From the NCBI RefSeq assembly GCF_014648595.1, contig NZ_BMRK01000006.1, forward strand, positions 62,001-126,000: 64,000 nucleotides of DNA, read 5' to 3'. The stretch comes from Nocardioides luteus (GTDB lineage Bacteria; Actinomycetota; Actinomycetes; Propionibacteriales; Nocardioidaceae). A program made the translations under genes and the position numbers. Shown here in pieces: positions 1 to 7,339 of the stretch; the stretch's first letter is position 1; the number at the start of each line of letters is the position of its first letter. The notes beneath the pieces are model-generated. The model was not told where the DNA came from, ran no database searches, and worked only from the letters and a program-made list of their open reading frames with translations.

Positions 1-1
1 C

Positions 2-1210
2 GTGTGGCTCGCGCTGGGCGCCGCGGTGCTCCGCCTCCTGGGTCCCCTCATGGTCTCCCCCGCGGCCTCGGCGCTGGTGCTCTCCACCCCGGTGGACCGC
101 GGCCGCTGGCTGGGCCGCCAGTACGTCACCGCCTCGGCTCTCTCAGCCTTCGCCGCCGCCGTCCTGGCCCTTCTCGCTGCGGTGACCGCGGGCTGGCCGC
201 TGCTCACCGGCACCGCGCTGGCGCTCGCCGCGGCGCTGCTGGCACCGGTGACGTACGCAGCCGGGTCCATCGCCCAGGCACGACCACGCTCGGTGTGGCG
301 GGCCGTGGCGCCGGCGGCCGCGCTCCTCGCCCTCGCCGCCGTGGGTGCCGTGGCCGCCGGCGTCACCGCGGACATGGCCCCGCCCGAGGACGCCTGGTGG
401 TGGCTGGTGCCCGCCGCGCTCGCCCCGGCGGCCGCCGGCTCCGTGGTGCTCGCGCGCAGACGTCTCGGCGAGCTGCGCCGGCGCGACCTGACCCGTGGCC
501 ACGGACTGGCCAACGGTCTCTCCGGCGCGCTGGCCGGGATGGACACCGCCCTCGCCTACGACGTGGTGCTCCAGCACACCAGCGCTCGCCGGGCACTCGT
601 CCGGGCGCGCCGACTGCGCGGCCCGCGCGGTCCGCTGGCCCTGGTCACCGCCGACCTCGTCCGGCTGCGGCGGGCGCCGGTGCGCGTCCTGGCGCCGGCG
701 GCGACGGTGGTGCCTGCGTACGCCCTGGCGGAGGCGGGCGCGGGGGCGCTGACCGTGCCGGCGATGGTGGTGCTGGGCTTCTGGGCGGCGATCCCGCTCG
801 GCGCCGGGGTGCGGGTGCTGTCGCGCTCAAGCAGCCTCGCCCGGCTGCTGGGCGCCTCCTCGTGGCAGTTGCGCCTGGGTGCGCTGGTGGTGCCGGCCGT
901 GGTGCTGGTCGCCTTCGGCCTGGGCTGTCTGTGGGCGCTGCCGCACCCGCTGCTCGCCCCGGCGGTCGGGCTCGGTGCGCTGGCCGCGCTCACCCGGTGG
1001 CTGGTGGCGTCACCGCCCGACTACGCCTCGGCGATGATCTCGACCCCGATGGGCGCGGCGCCGGTCTCGCTGTTCGGCAACGCGGTACGCGGCTTCGACA
1101 TCGCCGGGCTGGTGAGCATCCCGGCGCTGTTCGCCCCCGACGCGGTCGGCGCCTCGATCTCGATGGCGGTCTCGGCGATCACGCTCGGGGTGCTCGTCGC
1201 TCGGCGCTGA
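2..1210 (+). CDS. Polytopic membrane protein, 5'-truncated by window edge
   Basis: About 400 residues are visible, rich in Ala, Val and Leu, with at least eight hydrophobic stretches alternating with short Arg-rich loops, for example the RARRLRGPRGPLAL segment near residue 200. This is the pattern of an actinobacterial ABC-2-like or DUF6297-like membrane protein. No catalytic motif is visible. The frame is open to the first base, so the apparent GTG at base 2 is probably internal and the true start lies upstream. The gene ends six bases before the convergent SGNH hydrolase gene. A permease partner of an upstream ATPase is possible, but that is inference from the membrane pattern alone. Confidence 0.6.
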   Translation: MWLALGAAVLRLLGPLMVSPAASALVLSTPVDRGRWLGRQYVTASALSAFAAAVLALLAAVTAGWPLLTGTALALAAALLAPVTYAAGSIAQARPRSVWRAVAPAAALLALAAVGAVAAGVTADMAPPEDAWWWLVPAALAPAAAGSVVLARRRLGELRRRDLTRGHGLANGLSGALAGMDTALAYDVVLQHTSARRALVRARRLRGPRGPLALVTADLVRLRRAPVRVLAPAATVVPAYALAEAGAGALTVPAMVVLGFWAAIPLGAGVRVLSRSSSLARLLGASSWQLRLGALVVPAVVLVAFGLGCLWALPHPLLAPAVGLGALAALTRWLVASPPDYASAMISTPMGAAPVSLFGNAVRGFDIAGLVSIPALFAPDAVGASISMAVSAITLGVLVARR

Positions 1211-1216
1211 GCCGGG

Positions 1217-2440
1217 TCAGCGGTCGCAGCCCAGCAGGCCCAGGTCGAACGCCTCGGCCATCGCTGCATAGCCGGCGTCGCCCGGGTGGAGATGGTCCCC
1301 CGAGTCGTACGCGGGCAGGAACCGCGTCGGCCGGGCGGGGTCGCGGGTGGCGGCGTCGAAGTCGACGACGCCGTCGAACTCTCCGGAGGTGCGGAACCAC
1401 TCGTTGACCGCGGCCCGCACCTGCTCGCGCTCGGGGCTGTAGCGGCTACCGCCCTCGTACGGCGTCAGGGTCGCGCCGACGATGCAGACGTCCTCGGCGT
1501 GCGCCTGTGCGATCAGGTCGCGGTAGGCCACGATCAGGTCGCTCGCCTCGTCGGCGTGGTCCCAGCGGATGTCGTTGATCCCGGCCAGCAGCACCACCGT
1601 GGAGACGCCCGGCTGGTCGAGGACGTCGCGTCGGAAGCGATCCAGTCCGCGCTGGCCGCCGGAGCTGTCGGCGAGCACGCGGTTGGCCGAGATGCCTTCG
1701 TTCATCACCGCGTAGCGCCCGGCGAAGCGGCTGGACGCGACCCTGTCGGCCAGCGCGTCCGGCCAGCGCCGGTTCGCGCCGACTGTCGAGCCGTTGCCGT
1801 CGGTGATCGAGTCCCCGAAGAGCACCGCGGTCTTGACCCGCCTGGGTTTCTCGACCACCACGCTCTCGACCCAGTACCAGCTGGAGATCTGCGTCGTGAA
1901 GGCCGCGCCGGACTCGTCGGCGGCCACGTCAGTGCCGGGCGTGCCGGAGAGGTAGGAGGTCTGCATCGCGAGGTTGTGCCCGGTGATCGCCCCGCTCTCG
2001 CCCACGACGTGGAGGCTCACCGCGAGGGTCGTGTCGGCGGGCACGCTGGTCGCGACCGGGTCGCTGAGCACCTCGGTGCCCGGCGCGAGGGTCACCTCGG
2101 GCGATCCTGCGAAAGTCACCGGCCGGTTGGTGCCGGGGAGGATCGCGGCCCCCTCACCCGCGACTCCGACGTGGGCCGAGGTGAAGGTGACGGGGCGGTC
2201 GCCGAAGGCGTTGGAGAGGGTGATGCGTACCCCTGACCCACCGAGCGAGGTGTGCACCAGGTTGCGCACCGACCGGTCGGCCAGACCGGCGGCACCCGCA
2301 TCACCGGAGACCTTGTCGGCCGAGGCGCCCCAGGTGCCGACCGGATGGAGCGGGGAGGCGTGGGCGGGTGCGGCCGGGGCAACGGCGAGAGCGGCGGCCA
2401 GCGCGAGGCCGGAAACGGCGAGAGGAGTCCACGAGATCAT
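1217..2440 (-). CDS. Secreted SGNH/GDSL-type hydrolase
   Basis: A 407-residue protein with a Sec signal peptide: a short N-terminus, then an Ala/Val-rich core and an APAHAS cleavage region near residue 28. Block I GDSITDGNG lies near residue 210, a block III GIND motif near 288, and the terminal catalytic pair DHLHPGD near 385. This gives the Ser-Gly-Asn-His arrangement of SGNH esterases and lipases. The roughly 170-residue N-terminal part, before the GDS block, is beta-rich and may be a carbohydrate-binding or esterase accessory domain. It probably acts outside the cell on acylated or acetylated carbohydrate or lipid; the substrate cannot be read from sequence. It is transcribed alone and converges on the membrane protein gene to its left. 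Confidence 0.85.
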   Translation of the reverse strand: MISWTPLAVSGLALAAALAVAPAAPAHASPLHPVGTWGASADKVSGDAGAAGLADRSVRNLVHTSLGGSGVRITLSNAFGDRPVTFTSAHVGVAGEGAAILPGTNRPVTFAGSPEVTLAPGTEVLSDPVATSVPADTTLAVSLHVVGESGAITGHNLAMQTSYLSGTPGTDVAADESGAAFTTQISSWYWVESVVVEKPRRVKTAVLFGDSITDGNGSTVGANRRWPDALADRVASSRFAGRYAVMNEGISANRVLADSSGGQRGLDRFRRDVLDQPGVSTVVLLAGINDIRWDHADEASDLIVAYRDLIAQAHAEDVCIVGATLTPYEGGSRYSPEREQVRAAVNEWFRTSGEFDGVVDFDAATRDPARPTRFLPAYDSGDHLHPGDAGYAAMAEAFDLGLLGCDR

Positions 2441-2543
2441 CCGGGCACGCTAGAGCCTGGGCGCTGGCCCGGTCAGCGGGTTCGCGAAGGTTTGGGCGCT
2501 GCGCTGAGTCGTGTTCGCCCGCACGTCATCTCGGGCCCTCCGC

Positions 2544-3011
2544 TCAGGAGAGCTCGGCGACCAGCCGGCGCAGCGTACGGACGGCTCTCTTCGACGAGGC
2601 GCCGTCGGAGGCCTGGATCGCGAGCATCGAGATGTTGTGCCCGGAGGACAGGTCGACGTTGGGCCAGGGCGCGCCGCTGGGGAAGTTGATCGCCAGGATC
2701 TCGGCCCACTCCAGGTCACGGCGCTTGTAGCCGTTGACCACGGTCAGTCCGTCCTCGTGGGCGACCACCTTCGACCGGGTCAGCGCGTGCACGCAGGCCA
2801 GGATCAGCAGGCCGAGGAAGCCGAAGGTCAGCCGCTCGAAGGTGGTCACCTGGGCCTTGATCTCCGGGGAGAACCCGACCCAGACGACCGTGCACGCCAC
2901 CGCGAGCGCGACCACCAGGAACCAGCCCATCACCTGGGCTCCGACCGGGCGCCACGTGTGCGGAAGCGCCACCGGAAGCTCGGCTGCGGAGGGCTCAGAT
3001 GCGGCAGGCAT
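2544..3011 (-). CDS. PH domain-containing membrane protein
   Basis: A 155-residue protein with two hydrophobic segments (about residues 28-48 and 64-82) followed by a basic, beta-rich domain containing the VVAHEDGLTVVNGYKRR segment typical of bacterial PH (bPH2-like) proteins found after hisG in actinobacteria. The ATG at 3011 lies inside the end of hisG, a 17-base overlap, so translation is probably coupled and the gene is the last of the hisE-hisG operon. The function is unknown. The position in a histidine operon is a conserved actinobacterial arrangement and does not by itself indicate a role in histidine synthesis. Confidence 0.8.
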   Translation of the reverse strand: MPAASEPSAAELPVALPHTWRPVGAQVMGWFLVVALAVACTVVWVGFSPEIKAQVTTFERLTFGFLGLLILACVHALTRSKVVAHEDGLTVVNGYKRRDLEWAEILAINFPSGAPWPNVDLSSGHNISMLAIQASDGASSKRAVRTLRRLVAELS

Positions 3012-3879
3012 TGATCTCGGTCAGCAGGATCGCGCGGGCGCCCACGGCGTAAAGGTCGTCCATCAGCTTCTGGGAGCCCTTGCGCGGCACCATCGCGCGG
3101 ACGGCGACCCAGCCCTCGCGGTGCAGCGGGCTGACCGTCGGGCCCTCGAGGCCTGGGGTCATCGCGGAGGCCTCGGCGAGGTCCTCGGCGCGGATGTCGT
3201 AGTCCATCATCACGTAGCTGCGCGCGATCAGGACGCCGTCGAGGCGGCGCCGGAACGTCTCGTACGCAGCAGGGAGCTGAGCTCCCGAGCGGGTGATGAC
3301 GACGGCCTCGGAGTGCATGATCGGCTCGCCGAAGATCTCCAGCCCGGCCTGGCGCATCGTGGAGCCGGTCTCGACCACGTCGGCGATCACGTCGGCGACA
3401 CCGAGCTGGATCGAGGTCTCCACGGCGCCGTCGAGACGGGTCACGCTGGCGTCGATGCCCTCGCGCTCGAGGAACGCGGAGACGACCCCGACGTAGGAGG
3501 TCGCGATGCGCTTGCCGCGCAACTCCTCGATCGCGCTGAAGGCACCGGCGCGGCCGGCGAAGTGGAAGCGCGAGCGGCCGAAGCCGAGACCGATGACCTC
3601 GTCGGCCTTGGCGCCGGAGTCGAGAAGCAGGTCGCGGCCGGTGATGCCGATGTCGAGGGTGCCCTCACCGACGTAGAGCGCGATGTCGCGCGGGCGCAGG
3701 TAGAAGAACTCGACGCCGTTCTCGTCGTCGATGAGGGTCAGGCGCTTGGAGTCCTCGCGCTGGCGGTAGCCCGCCTCGCGCAGCAGCTCGGAGGCGGAGA
3801 CGGACAGCGCGCCCTTGTTGGGCACGGCGATCCGCAGCGGCTTGGAGCTTGTCGAGTCGGTCGAGCTTGTGGTGACCAT
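2995..3879 (-). CDS. hisG: ATP phosphoribosyltransferase
   Basis: HisG catalyses the first, feedback-controlled step of histidine synthesis, joining ATP and PRPP to form phosphoribosyl-ATP. The 294-residue protein has the N-terminal RIAVPNKGALS motif, the DIGITGRDLL segment and the ETGSTMRQAGL phosphoribosyl-binding region. Its length shows the long form with a C-terminal regulatory domain. The frame stays open to 4116, but that extension lies opposite hisE. The ATG at 3879 is chosen because AGGGGA lies just upstream and hisE ends seven bases before it. Residues 3-12 (Ser/Thr-rich, TTSSTDSTSS) are encoded by GTCGAGTCGGTCGAGC-like sequence resembling the dispersed GTCGAG element, so the start region may have been touched by that repeat. 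Confidence 0.95.
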   Translation of the reverse strand: MVTTSSTDSTSSKPLRIAVPNKGALSVSASELLREAGYRQREDSKRLTLIDDENGVEFFYLRPRDIALYVGEGTLDIGITGRDLLLDSGAKADEVIGLGFGRSRFHFAGRAGAFSAIEELRGKRIATSYVGVVSAFLEREGIDASVTRLDGAVETSIQLGVADVIADVVETGSTMRQAGLEIFGEPIMHSEAVVITRSGAQLPAAYETFRRRLDGVLIARSYVMMDYDIRAEDLAEASAMTPGLEGPTVSPLHREGWVAVRAMVPRKGSQKLMDDLYAVGARAILLTEINACRI

Positions 3880-3886
3880 GATTCCC

Positions 3887-4150
3887 CTACAGGTGTGAGT
3901 AGACGTCGTCGATCGAGATGCCGCTGGCGAGCATGAGCACCTGGGCGTGGTAGAGCAGCTGGGAGATCTCCTCAGCGGTCGCTTCCTTGCCCTCGTACTC
4001 GGCCGCCATCCAGGACTCGGCGGCCTCCTCGACCAGCTTCTTCCCGATCGCATGGACCCCGGCGTCGAGCTGTGCCACGGTGCCGGATCCTTCAGGTCGG
4101 GTCCGGGCCTTCTCACTCAGCTCGGCCCAGAGCTCGTCGAACGTCTTCAC
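3887..4150 (-). CDS. hisE: Phosphoribosyl-ATP pyrophosphatase
   Basis: HisE removes pyrophosphate from phosphoribosyl-ATP in step two of histidine synthesis. The 87-residue product has the EEAAE metal-binding motif within [17 protein letters not shown] and the helical MazG-like fold seen in HisE ([15 protein letters not shown]). The GTG at 4150 gives the usual family length. A longer frame to 4231 would run through the palindromes placed upstream of the neighbouring XRE gene and is rejected. The gene lies directly upstream of hisG with a seven-base gap, so the two are co-transcribed. Confidence 0.92.
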   Translation of the reverse strand: MKTFDELWAELSEKARTRPEGSGTVAQLDAGVHAIGKKLVEEAAESWMAAEYEGKEATAEEISQLLYHAQVLMLASGISIDDVYSHL

Positions 4151-4205
4151 GAACGTCAAGCCTAGGCCGTACGCGACCCCGCACCCGAATCGTCTCACCG
4201 CATCG

Positions 4206-4245
4206 ATAGCAGTCCTGCTATGGACAGGCATAGCAGAACTGCGAT
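4206..4245. promoter_or_regulatory. Tandem palindromic operators before the XRE gene
   Basis: ATAGCAGTCCTGCTAT (4206-4221) is a perfect palindrome with 7-base arms. ATAGCAGAACTGCGAT (4230-4245) is a second, slightly imperfect copy, 24 bp centre to centre. Both lie between divergent hisE (start 4150) and the XRE regulator (start 4258). The position 13-52 bp before the XRE start codon suggests autoregulatory operators for that helix-turn-helix protein. This is inference from symmetry and placement. Confidence 0.6.
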
Positions 4246-4257
4246 ATCTTCGTCGTC

Positions 4258-4512
4258 ATGAGCACGAACGACGCGGACACCGAGTTCTACGTCGGCATCG
4301 CCGCCCAGGTCACCGAGCACCGAGTCGCCCGGGGCCTGTCCCAACGCGAGCTCGCCGAGCTCTGCGGCACCACCCAGTCGGCGATCGCGCGGCTGGAGTC
4401 CGGCTCACGCCCGCCGAAGATCGACACCCTCCTGCGGGTGGCCGCCGCCCTCGACTGTCGCCTCGAGGTCGCCTTCCACGCCCGCACCCGAGCCCACAGG
4501 AGCACGCCATGA
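4258..4512 (+). CDS. XRE-family helix-turn-helix regulator
   Basis: A compact 84-residue protein that is almost entirely one XRE/Cro-C1 DNA-binding domain: RGLSQRELAELCGTTQSAIARLE forms helices 2 and 3, and IDTLLRVAAALDCRLEV closes the five-helix bundle. Small proteins of this shape act as repressors or as antitoxins. Its stop overlaps the start of the next gene as ATGA, so the pair is translationally coupled. Two matching palindromes lie immediately upstream and are the probable operators. The gene divides a his operon from genes unrelated to histidine synthesis, which suggests later arrival. Confidence 0.88.
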   Translation: MSTNDADTEFYVGIAAQVTEHRVARGLSQRELAELCGTTQSAIARLESGSRPPKIDTLLRVAAALDCRLEVAFHARTRAHRSTP

Positions 4513-5129
4513 AGACCCCCATCGCGGCCGACGAGGTCGAGTCGACTCGCAGCGAGCGGTTCCTGGCGGTCGCACTGACCGCCTTCCTGCTCGTCGGCAC
4601 CGTCTGGTTCTACGTCAAGGTGGGCGCCTGGTGGCCGCTCCACATGGAGTGGGACCAGTGCAACGACGGCGAGATGCCGTGCGAGATCCCGGGTCACCAG
4701 GGCATCCAGATCGGTCTCCGGCTCGGCTTCATCGTCCTGCTCTGCCTGGTCGGCTTCTGGGTCCTCTACCGGCTGCGCCGCAGCGGGTCACGCTTCCTCC
4801 CGCTGGGCTTCGCGCTGGCCGCGACCGGCGTGATCATGGCGCTGGTCTTCGCGCTCCACTACACCTTCGAGTACGCCGACTTCGGCCCGCTCGTCCTCTC
4901 CCTGATCGGCGCCGCGGCCACCGTCGCCGTCTTCGTCGCGGTCCAACGGCTGCTGGCCAAGCGGATCCCAGCCATGCGAGTACGCAAGGGCGACTGCCCC
5001 TACTGCGGCTACCCCGTGCGCGGCAAGCACTGCGAGGGCTGCGGGCGCGAGACGATCGCCCCGTGCACCGTCTGCGAGGCCGACCGCCGGGTCGGCTCGC
5101 TCCACTGCGTCGCCTGCGGCGCTGAATAG
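4509..5129 (+). CDS. Membrane protein with C-terminal double zinc ribbon
   Basis: A 206-residue protein with four predicted membrane segments (about residues 18-36, 73-91, 99-119 and 124-144) joined by short loops. A DQCNDGEMPCEIPG loop with two cysteines follows the first segment. The last 45 residues form a cysteine-rich module, CPYCGYPV, HCEGCGRE, CTVCEAD and HCVACGAE: four CxxC knuckles expected to bind two zinc ions. It starts at 4509 and overlaps the XRE gene by four bases. I do not recognise a named family. The coupling to a small regulator suggests a membrane sensor or effector whose level is set by that regulator, but nothing in the sequence proves this. Confidence 0.75.
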   Translation: MKTPIAADEVESTRSERFLAVALTAFLLVGTVWFYVKVGAWWPLHMEWDQCNDGEMPCEIPGHQGIQIGLRLGFIVLLCLVGFWVLYRLRRSGSRFLPLGFALAATGVIMALVFALHYTFEYADFGPLVLSLIGAAATVAVFVAVQRLLAKRIPAMRVRKGDCPYCGYPVRGKHCEGCGRETIAPCTVCEADRRVGSLHCVACGAE

Positions 5130-5135
5130 CACCTC

Positions 5136-5158
5136 ACCCTCAACCTGAGGTTCAGGGT
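5136..5158. terminator. Bidirectional hairpin between convergent genes
   Basis: A 23-bp imperfect inverted repeat, with ten-base arms (ACCCTCAACC and GGTTCAGGGT, one mismatch) around a TGA loop, sits between the convergent zinc-ribbon protein and carbonic anhydrase genes. It is followed by a short T run on the plus strand. Its right arm includes the carbonic anhydrase stop codon. Confidence 0.5.
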
Positions 5159-5685
5159 TTCACCGGGCGCACGGTGGCACGATGGAGCTTCATGAACTCG
5201 ACGTAGCCGGGTGCGTTGAGCTCCAGGATCGTCGCCGGGTTGCTGCCGGGCTCGATGGTGCCGCGCACCTTCGCCGGCACCCCCATCACCAGGCTGTGAT
5301 CAGGCACCTGGGTCCCCTCGACCACCATCGCGCCGGCCGCGATCAGGCAGCCGTCACCGATGACCACGGCGTCGGAGACCACCGCACCGTTGCCGATCAG
5401 CGAGCCGGTGCCGATCCGGTCGCCGTGCACCACGCAGCCGTGGGCGACCGTGCTGTGCGCCCCCATCTCCAGCGACGATCCCGGGCGCACGTGCAGCACC
5501 GAGTTGTCCTGCACGTTGGAGCCCTCGCCGATGATGATCGGACCCACGTCGGCGCGCAGCACCGCGCCGTACCAGATGCTCGCGTTCGCCCCCAGGCGTA
5601 CGTCACCGATCAGGGTCGCCGTCGGCGCCACCCAGGCGTCGGGGTGGATCTGCGGACTCTTGCCGTCGAACTCGTAGATGTTCAT
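5152..5685 (-). CDS. Gamma carbonic anhydrase-like hexapeptide-repeat protein
   Basis: A 177-residue left-handed beta-helix protein with repeated hexapeptide turns (IGDVRLGANASI, IGEGSNVQDNSV, IGNGAVVSDAVV, IGDGCLIAAGAMVV). His65 (in NSVLH), His82 and His87 (in AHGCVVHGD) match the three-histidine metal site of the gamma-class carbonic anhydrase family. The C-terminal helix ends at residue 177. Family members are zinc or iron carbonic anhydrases or inactive paralogues such as PaaY (a thioesterase) and CaiE, so CO2 hydration is likely but not certain. It is a single gene, divergent from the methyltransferase to its right. Confidence 0.85.
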   Translation of the reverse strand: MNIYEFDGKSPQIHPDAWVAPTATLIGDVRLGANASIWYGAVLRADVGPIIIGEGSNVQDNSVLHVRPGSSLEMGAHSTVAHGCVVHGDRIGTGSLIGNGAVVSDAVVIGDGCLIAAGAMVVEGTQVPDHSLVMGVPAKVRGTIEPGSNPATILELNAPGYVEFMKLHRATVRPVKP

Positions 5686-5753
5686 CGCAGCAGAGCCTAG
5701 ATGCTCCCGCTCCTCCGCCTCCGCGACCCCGAAACGGTTAACCTCTGTCCCCG

Positions 5754-6360
5754 ATGACCACCACCGAGATCGGCGCGGCCTACGACGGCCGCGCAGCCGA
5801 GTACATCGACCTCTTAGGCTCCGTCGAAGACCTCGCCCAGCGCGACCGCGACACCATCGCCACCTGGCGCGACGGCACCGACGGATCCCTCCTCGACGCC
5901 GGTTGCGGCCCAGGGCACTGGAGCAGAGAGCTCGCCCAGGACGGCGTACGCGACGTGGTCGGCCTCGACGCCTCGGCCGAGTTCGTCGCCGCCGCGCGCG
6001 AGCGCTTCCCCGACATCCCTTTCCACCAGGGCGACCTGGCCGCGATCCCCCTGGCAGACGCTTCGGTCGGCGGCGTACTGGCCTGGTACTCGCTCATCCA
6101 CACCCCACCCGCCAACCTTCCCACGATCCTCGCCGAACTGGCGCGCGTCCTCTCCCCCCGGCGGCTCGGTCCTGATCGGCTTCTTCGACGGCGCCCCCGG
6201 CGAGCCTTTCGACCACGCCGTCCACCGGGCCTACTACTGGTCCACCGACGCCCTGACCGATCTCCTGGCCCCCCACGGCCTCATCGTGACCGACTCGTCC
6301 ACCCACCACACCCCACCAGCCCGCCCCCAAGCCCACCTGACAGCCGCCCGAACCCCGTAA
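5754..6360 (+). pseudogene. Class I SAM methyltransferase, frameshifted
   Basis: The first 135 codons encode a normal methyltransferase: LLDAGCGPGHWSREL is the SAM-binding motif I, GLDASAEFV is motif II, and GGVLAWYSLIHT leads to the substrate region. At a run of six C (6154-6159), after LARVLSP, the reading frame shifts. Removing one C restores GGSVLIGFFDGAPGEPFDHA and a sequence continuing to a TAA at 6358-6360, giving a protein of about 201 residues typical of the family. As written, the frame-1 product ends in Arg/Pro-rich nonsense. The shift could be a real inactivating mutation, a phase-variable homopolymer or a sequencing error. The target substrate is unknown. Confidence 0.75.
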
Positions 6361-6370
6361 CCCCGTAGCC

Positions 6371-6848
6371 CCGACTCGGCGCAACTGCCCCAGAATCCAA
6401 CGCCGAGTCGGCGCAACTGCCCCACGCCAAACCGCCGAGTCGGCGCAACTGCCCCAGAATCCAACGCCGAGCCGGCGCATCTGCCCCACCTCCCGATCGC
6501 TGGTGGGGCAGATGCGCCGACTCAACGTTCTACAGCGGGGCAGACGCGCCGACTCGGCGTCATTTCGTGAGGCAGACGCGCCGACTCGGCATTCCTCCGT
6601 GAGGCAGACGCGCCGACTCGGCGCTCTGCAGCGGGGCAGACGCGCCGACTCGGCGTCATTTCGTGAGGCAGACGCGCCGACTCGGCATTCCTCCGTGAGG
6701 CAGACGCGCCGACTCGGCGCTCTGCAGCGGGGCAGACGCGCCGACTCGGCGTCATTTCGTGAGGCAGACGCGCCGACTCGGCATTCCTCCGTGAGGCAGA
6801 CGCGCCGACTCGGCGCTCTGCAGCGGGGCAGATGCGCCGAGTCGGCGG
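6371..6848. repeat. 32-bp-period repeat array in head-to-head orientation
   Basis: The whole gap between the convergent methyltransferase and ribH genes consists of 32-bp units with a core like GGGGCAGACGCGCCGACTC plus GGCG. Four units (from 6371, 6403, 6435 and 6467) run in one orientation. Eleven units (from 6505, 6537, 6569, 6601, 6633, 6665, 6697, 6729, 6761, 6793 and a partial one at 6825) run in the other. Units from 6537 to 6824 form three identical 96-bp triplets, distinguished by 10-base variable ends GTCATTTCGT, ATTCCTCCGT and GCTCTGCAGC. Each core holds the near-palindrome CGCCGACTCGGCG. The array is not a CRISPR, because its spacers recur, and it codes for nothing plausible. Confidence 0.92.
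6473..6519. repeat. Perfect 18-bp inverted repeat at the array centre
   Basis: Where the array units switch orientation, 6473-6490 and 6502-6519 are exact reverse complements of 18 bp separated by an 11-base loop. As RNA this is a very stable hairpin and may act as a bidirectional terminator for the methyltransferase and ribH. As DNA it could extrude as a cruciform. Confidence 0.75.
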
Positions 6849-6856
6849 AGTGGGGG

Positions 6857-7339
6857 TCAGTAGTGGCGTACGCAGTCGCGCAGGGTGAGGGCGGTCTCCA
6901 TGGCGGCCGCGGCGGCCTCGTAGCCCTTGTCCTCGCTGGATCCCTCGAGGCCGGCGCGGGCGAGGGCCTGCTCCTCGTTATCGCAGGTCAGGAGGCCGAA
7001 GCCGACGGGGGTGCCGAAGTCGAGGGCGACCCGGTTGAGGCCGTCGGTGGCGGCGGAGCAGACGTAGTCGAAGTGTGGGGTGCCGCCGCGGATGACGACA
7101 CCGAGCGCGACGATGGCGTCGTAGCCGGACTTGGCCAGGGCGGCCGCGGCAACCGGCAGCTCGAAGGCGCCGGGGACCCGGATGACGGTCAGACCACCGA
7201 CGGAGGCGTCCTTCAACGCTCGCTCCGCACCGTTCAACAGGCCGGCCATGACCTCGTCGTGCCAGCGCGCGGCGACGACGGCGACCCGCAGGTCGCTCCC
7301 GTCGACGACCTCCGGGGTGGGGGCTCCCTTGCCACTCAT
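6857..7339 (-). CDS. ribH: 6,7-dimethyl-8-ribityllumazine synthase
   Basis: RibH condenses 5-amino-6-ribitylaminouracil with 3,4-dihydroxy-2-butanone 4-phosphate to make lumazine, the penultimate step of riboflavin synthesis, and normally forms a hollow icosahedral or pentameric assembly. The 160-residue protein shows [19 protein letters not shown] near the N-terminus, the phosphate-binding [14 protein letters not shown] segment with its catalytic His, and [16 protein letters not shown] near the C-terminus. Its ATG overlaps the ribBA stop as ATGA, so it is the last gene of the rib operon. The 32-bp repeat array begins nine bases past its stop codon. Confidence 0.96.
   Translation of the reverse strand: MSGKGAPTPEVVDGSDLRVAVVAARWHDEVMAGLLNGAERALKDASVGGLTVIRVPGAFELPVAAAALAKSGYDAIVALGVVIRGGTPHFDYVCSAATDGLNRVALDFGTPVGFGLLTCDNEEQALARAGLEGSSEDKGYEAAAAAMETALTLRDCVRHY

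Noticed and set aside
3880-4116. 79-residue N-terminal extension of HisG
   Set aside because: It overlaps the hisE coding region in another frame and the ATG at 3879 has a proper ribosome site and family length.
6371-6848. CRISPR array
   Set aside because: The intervals between cores are only about 10 bp and are themselves repeated, the units change direction, and there are no cas genes.
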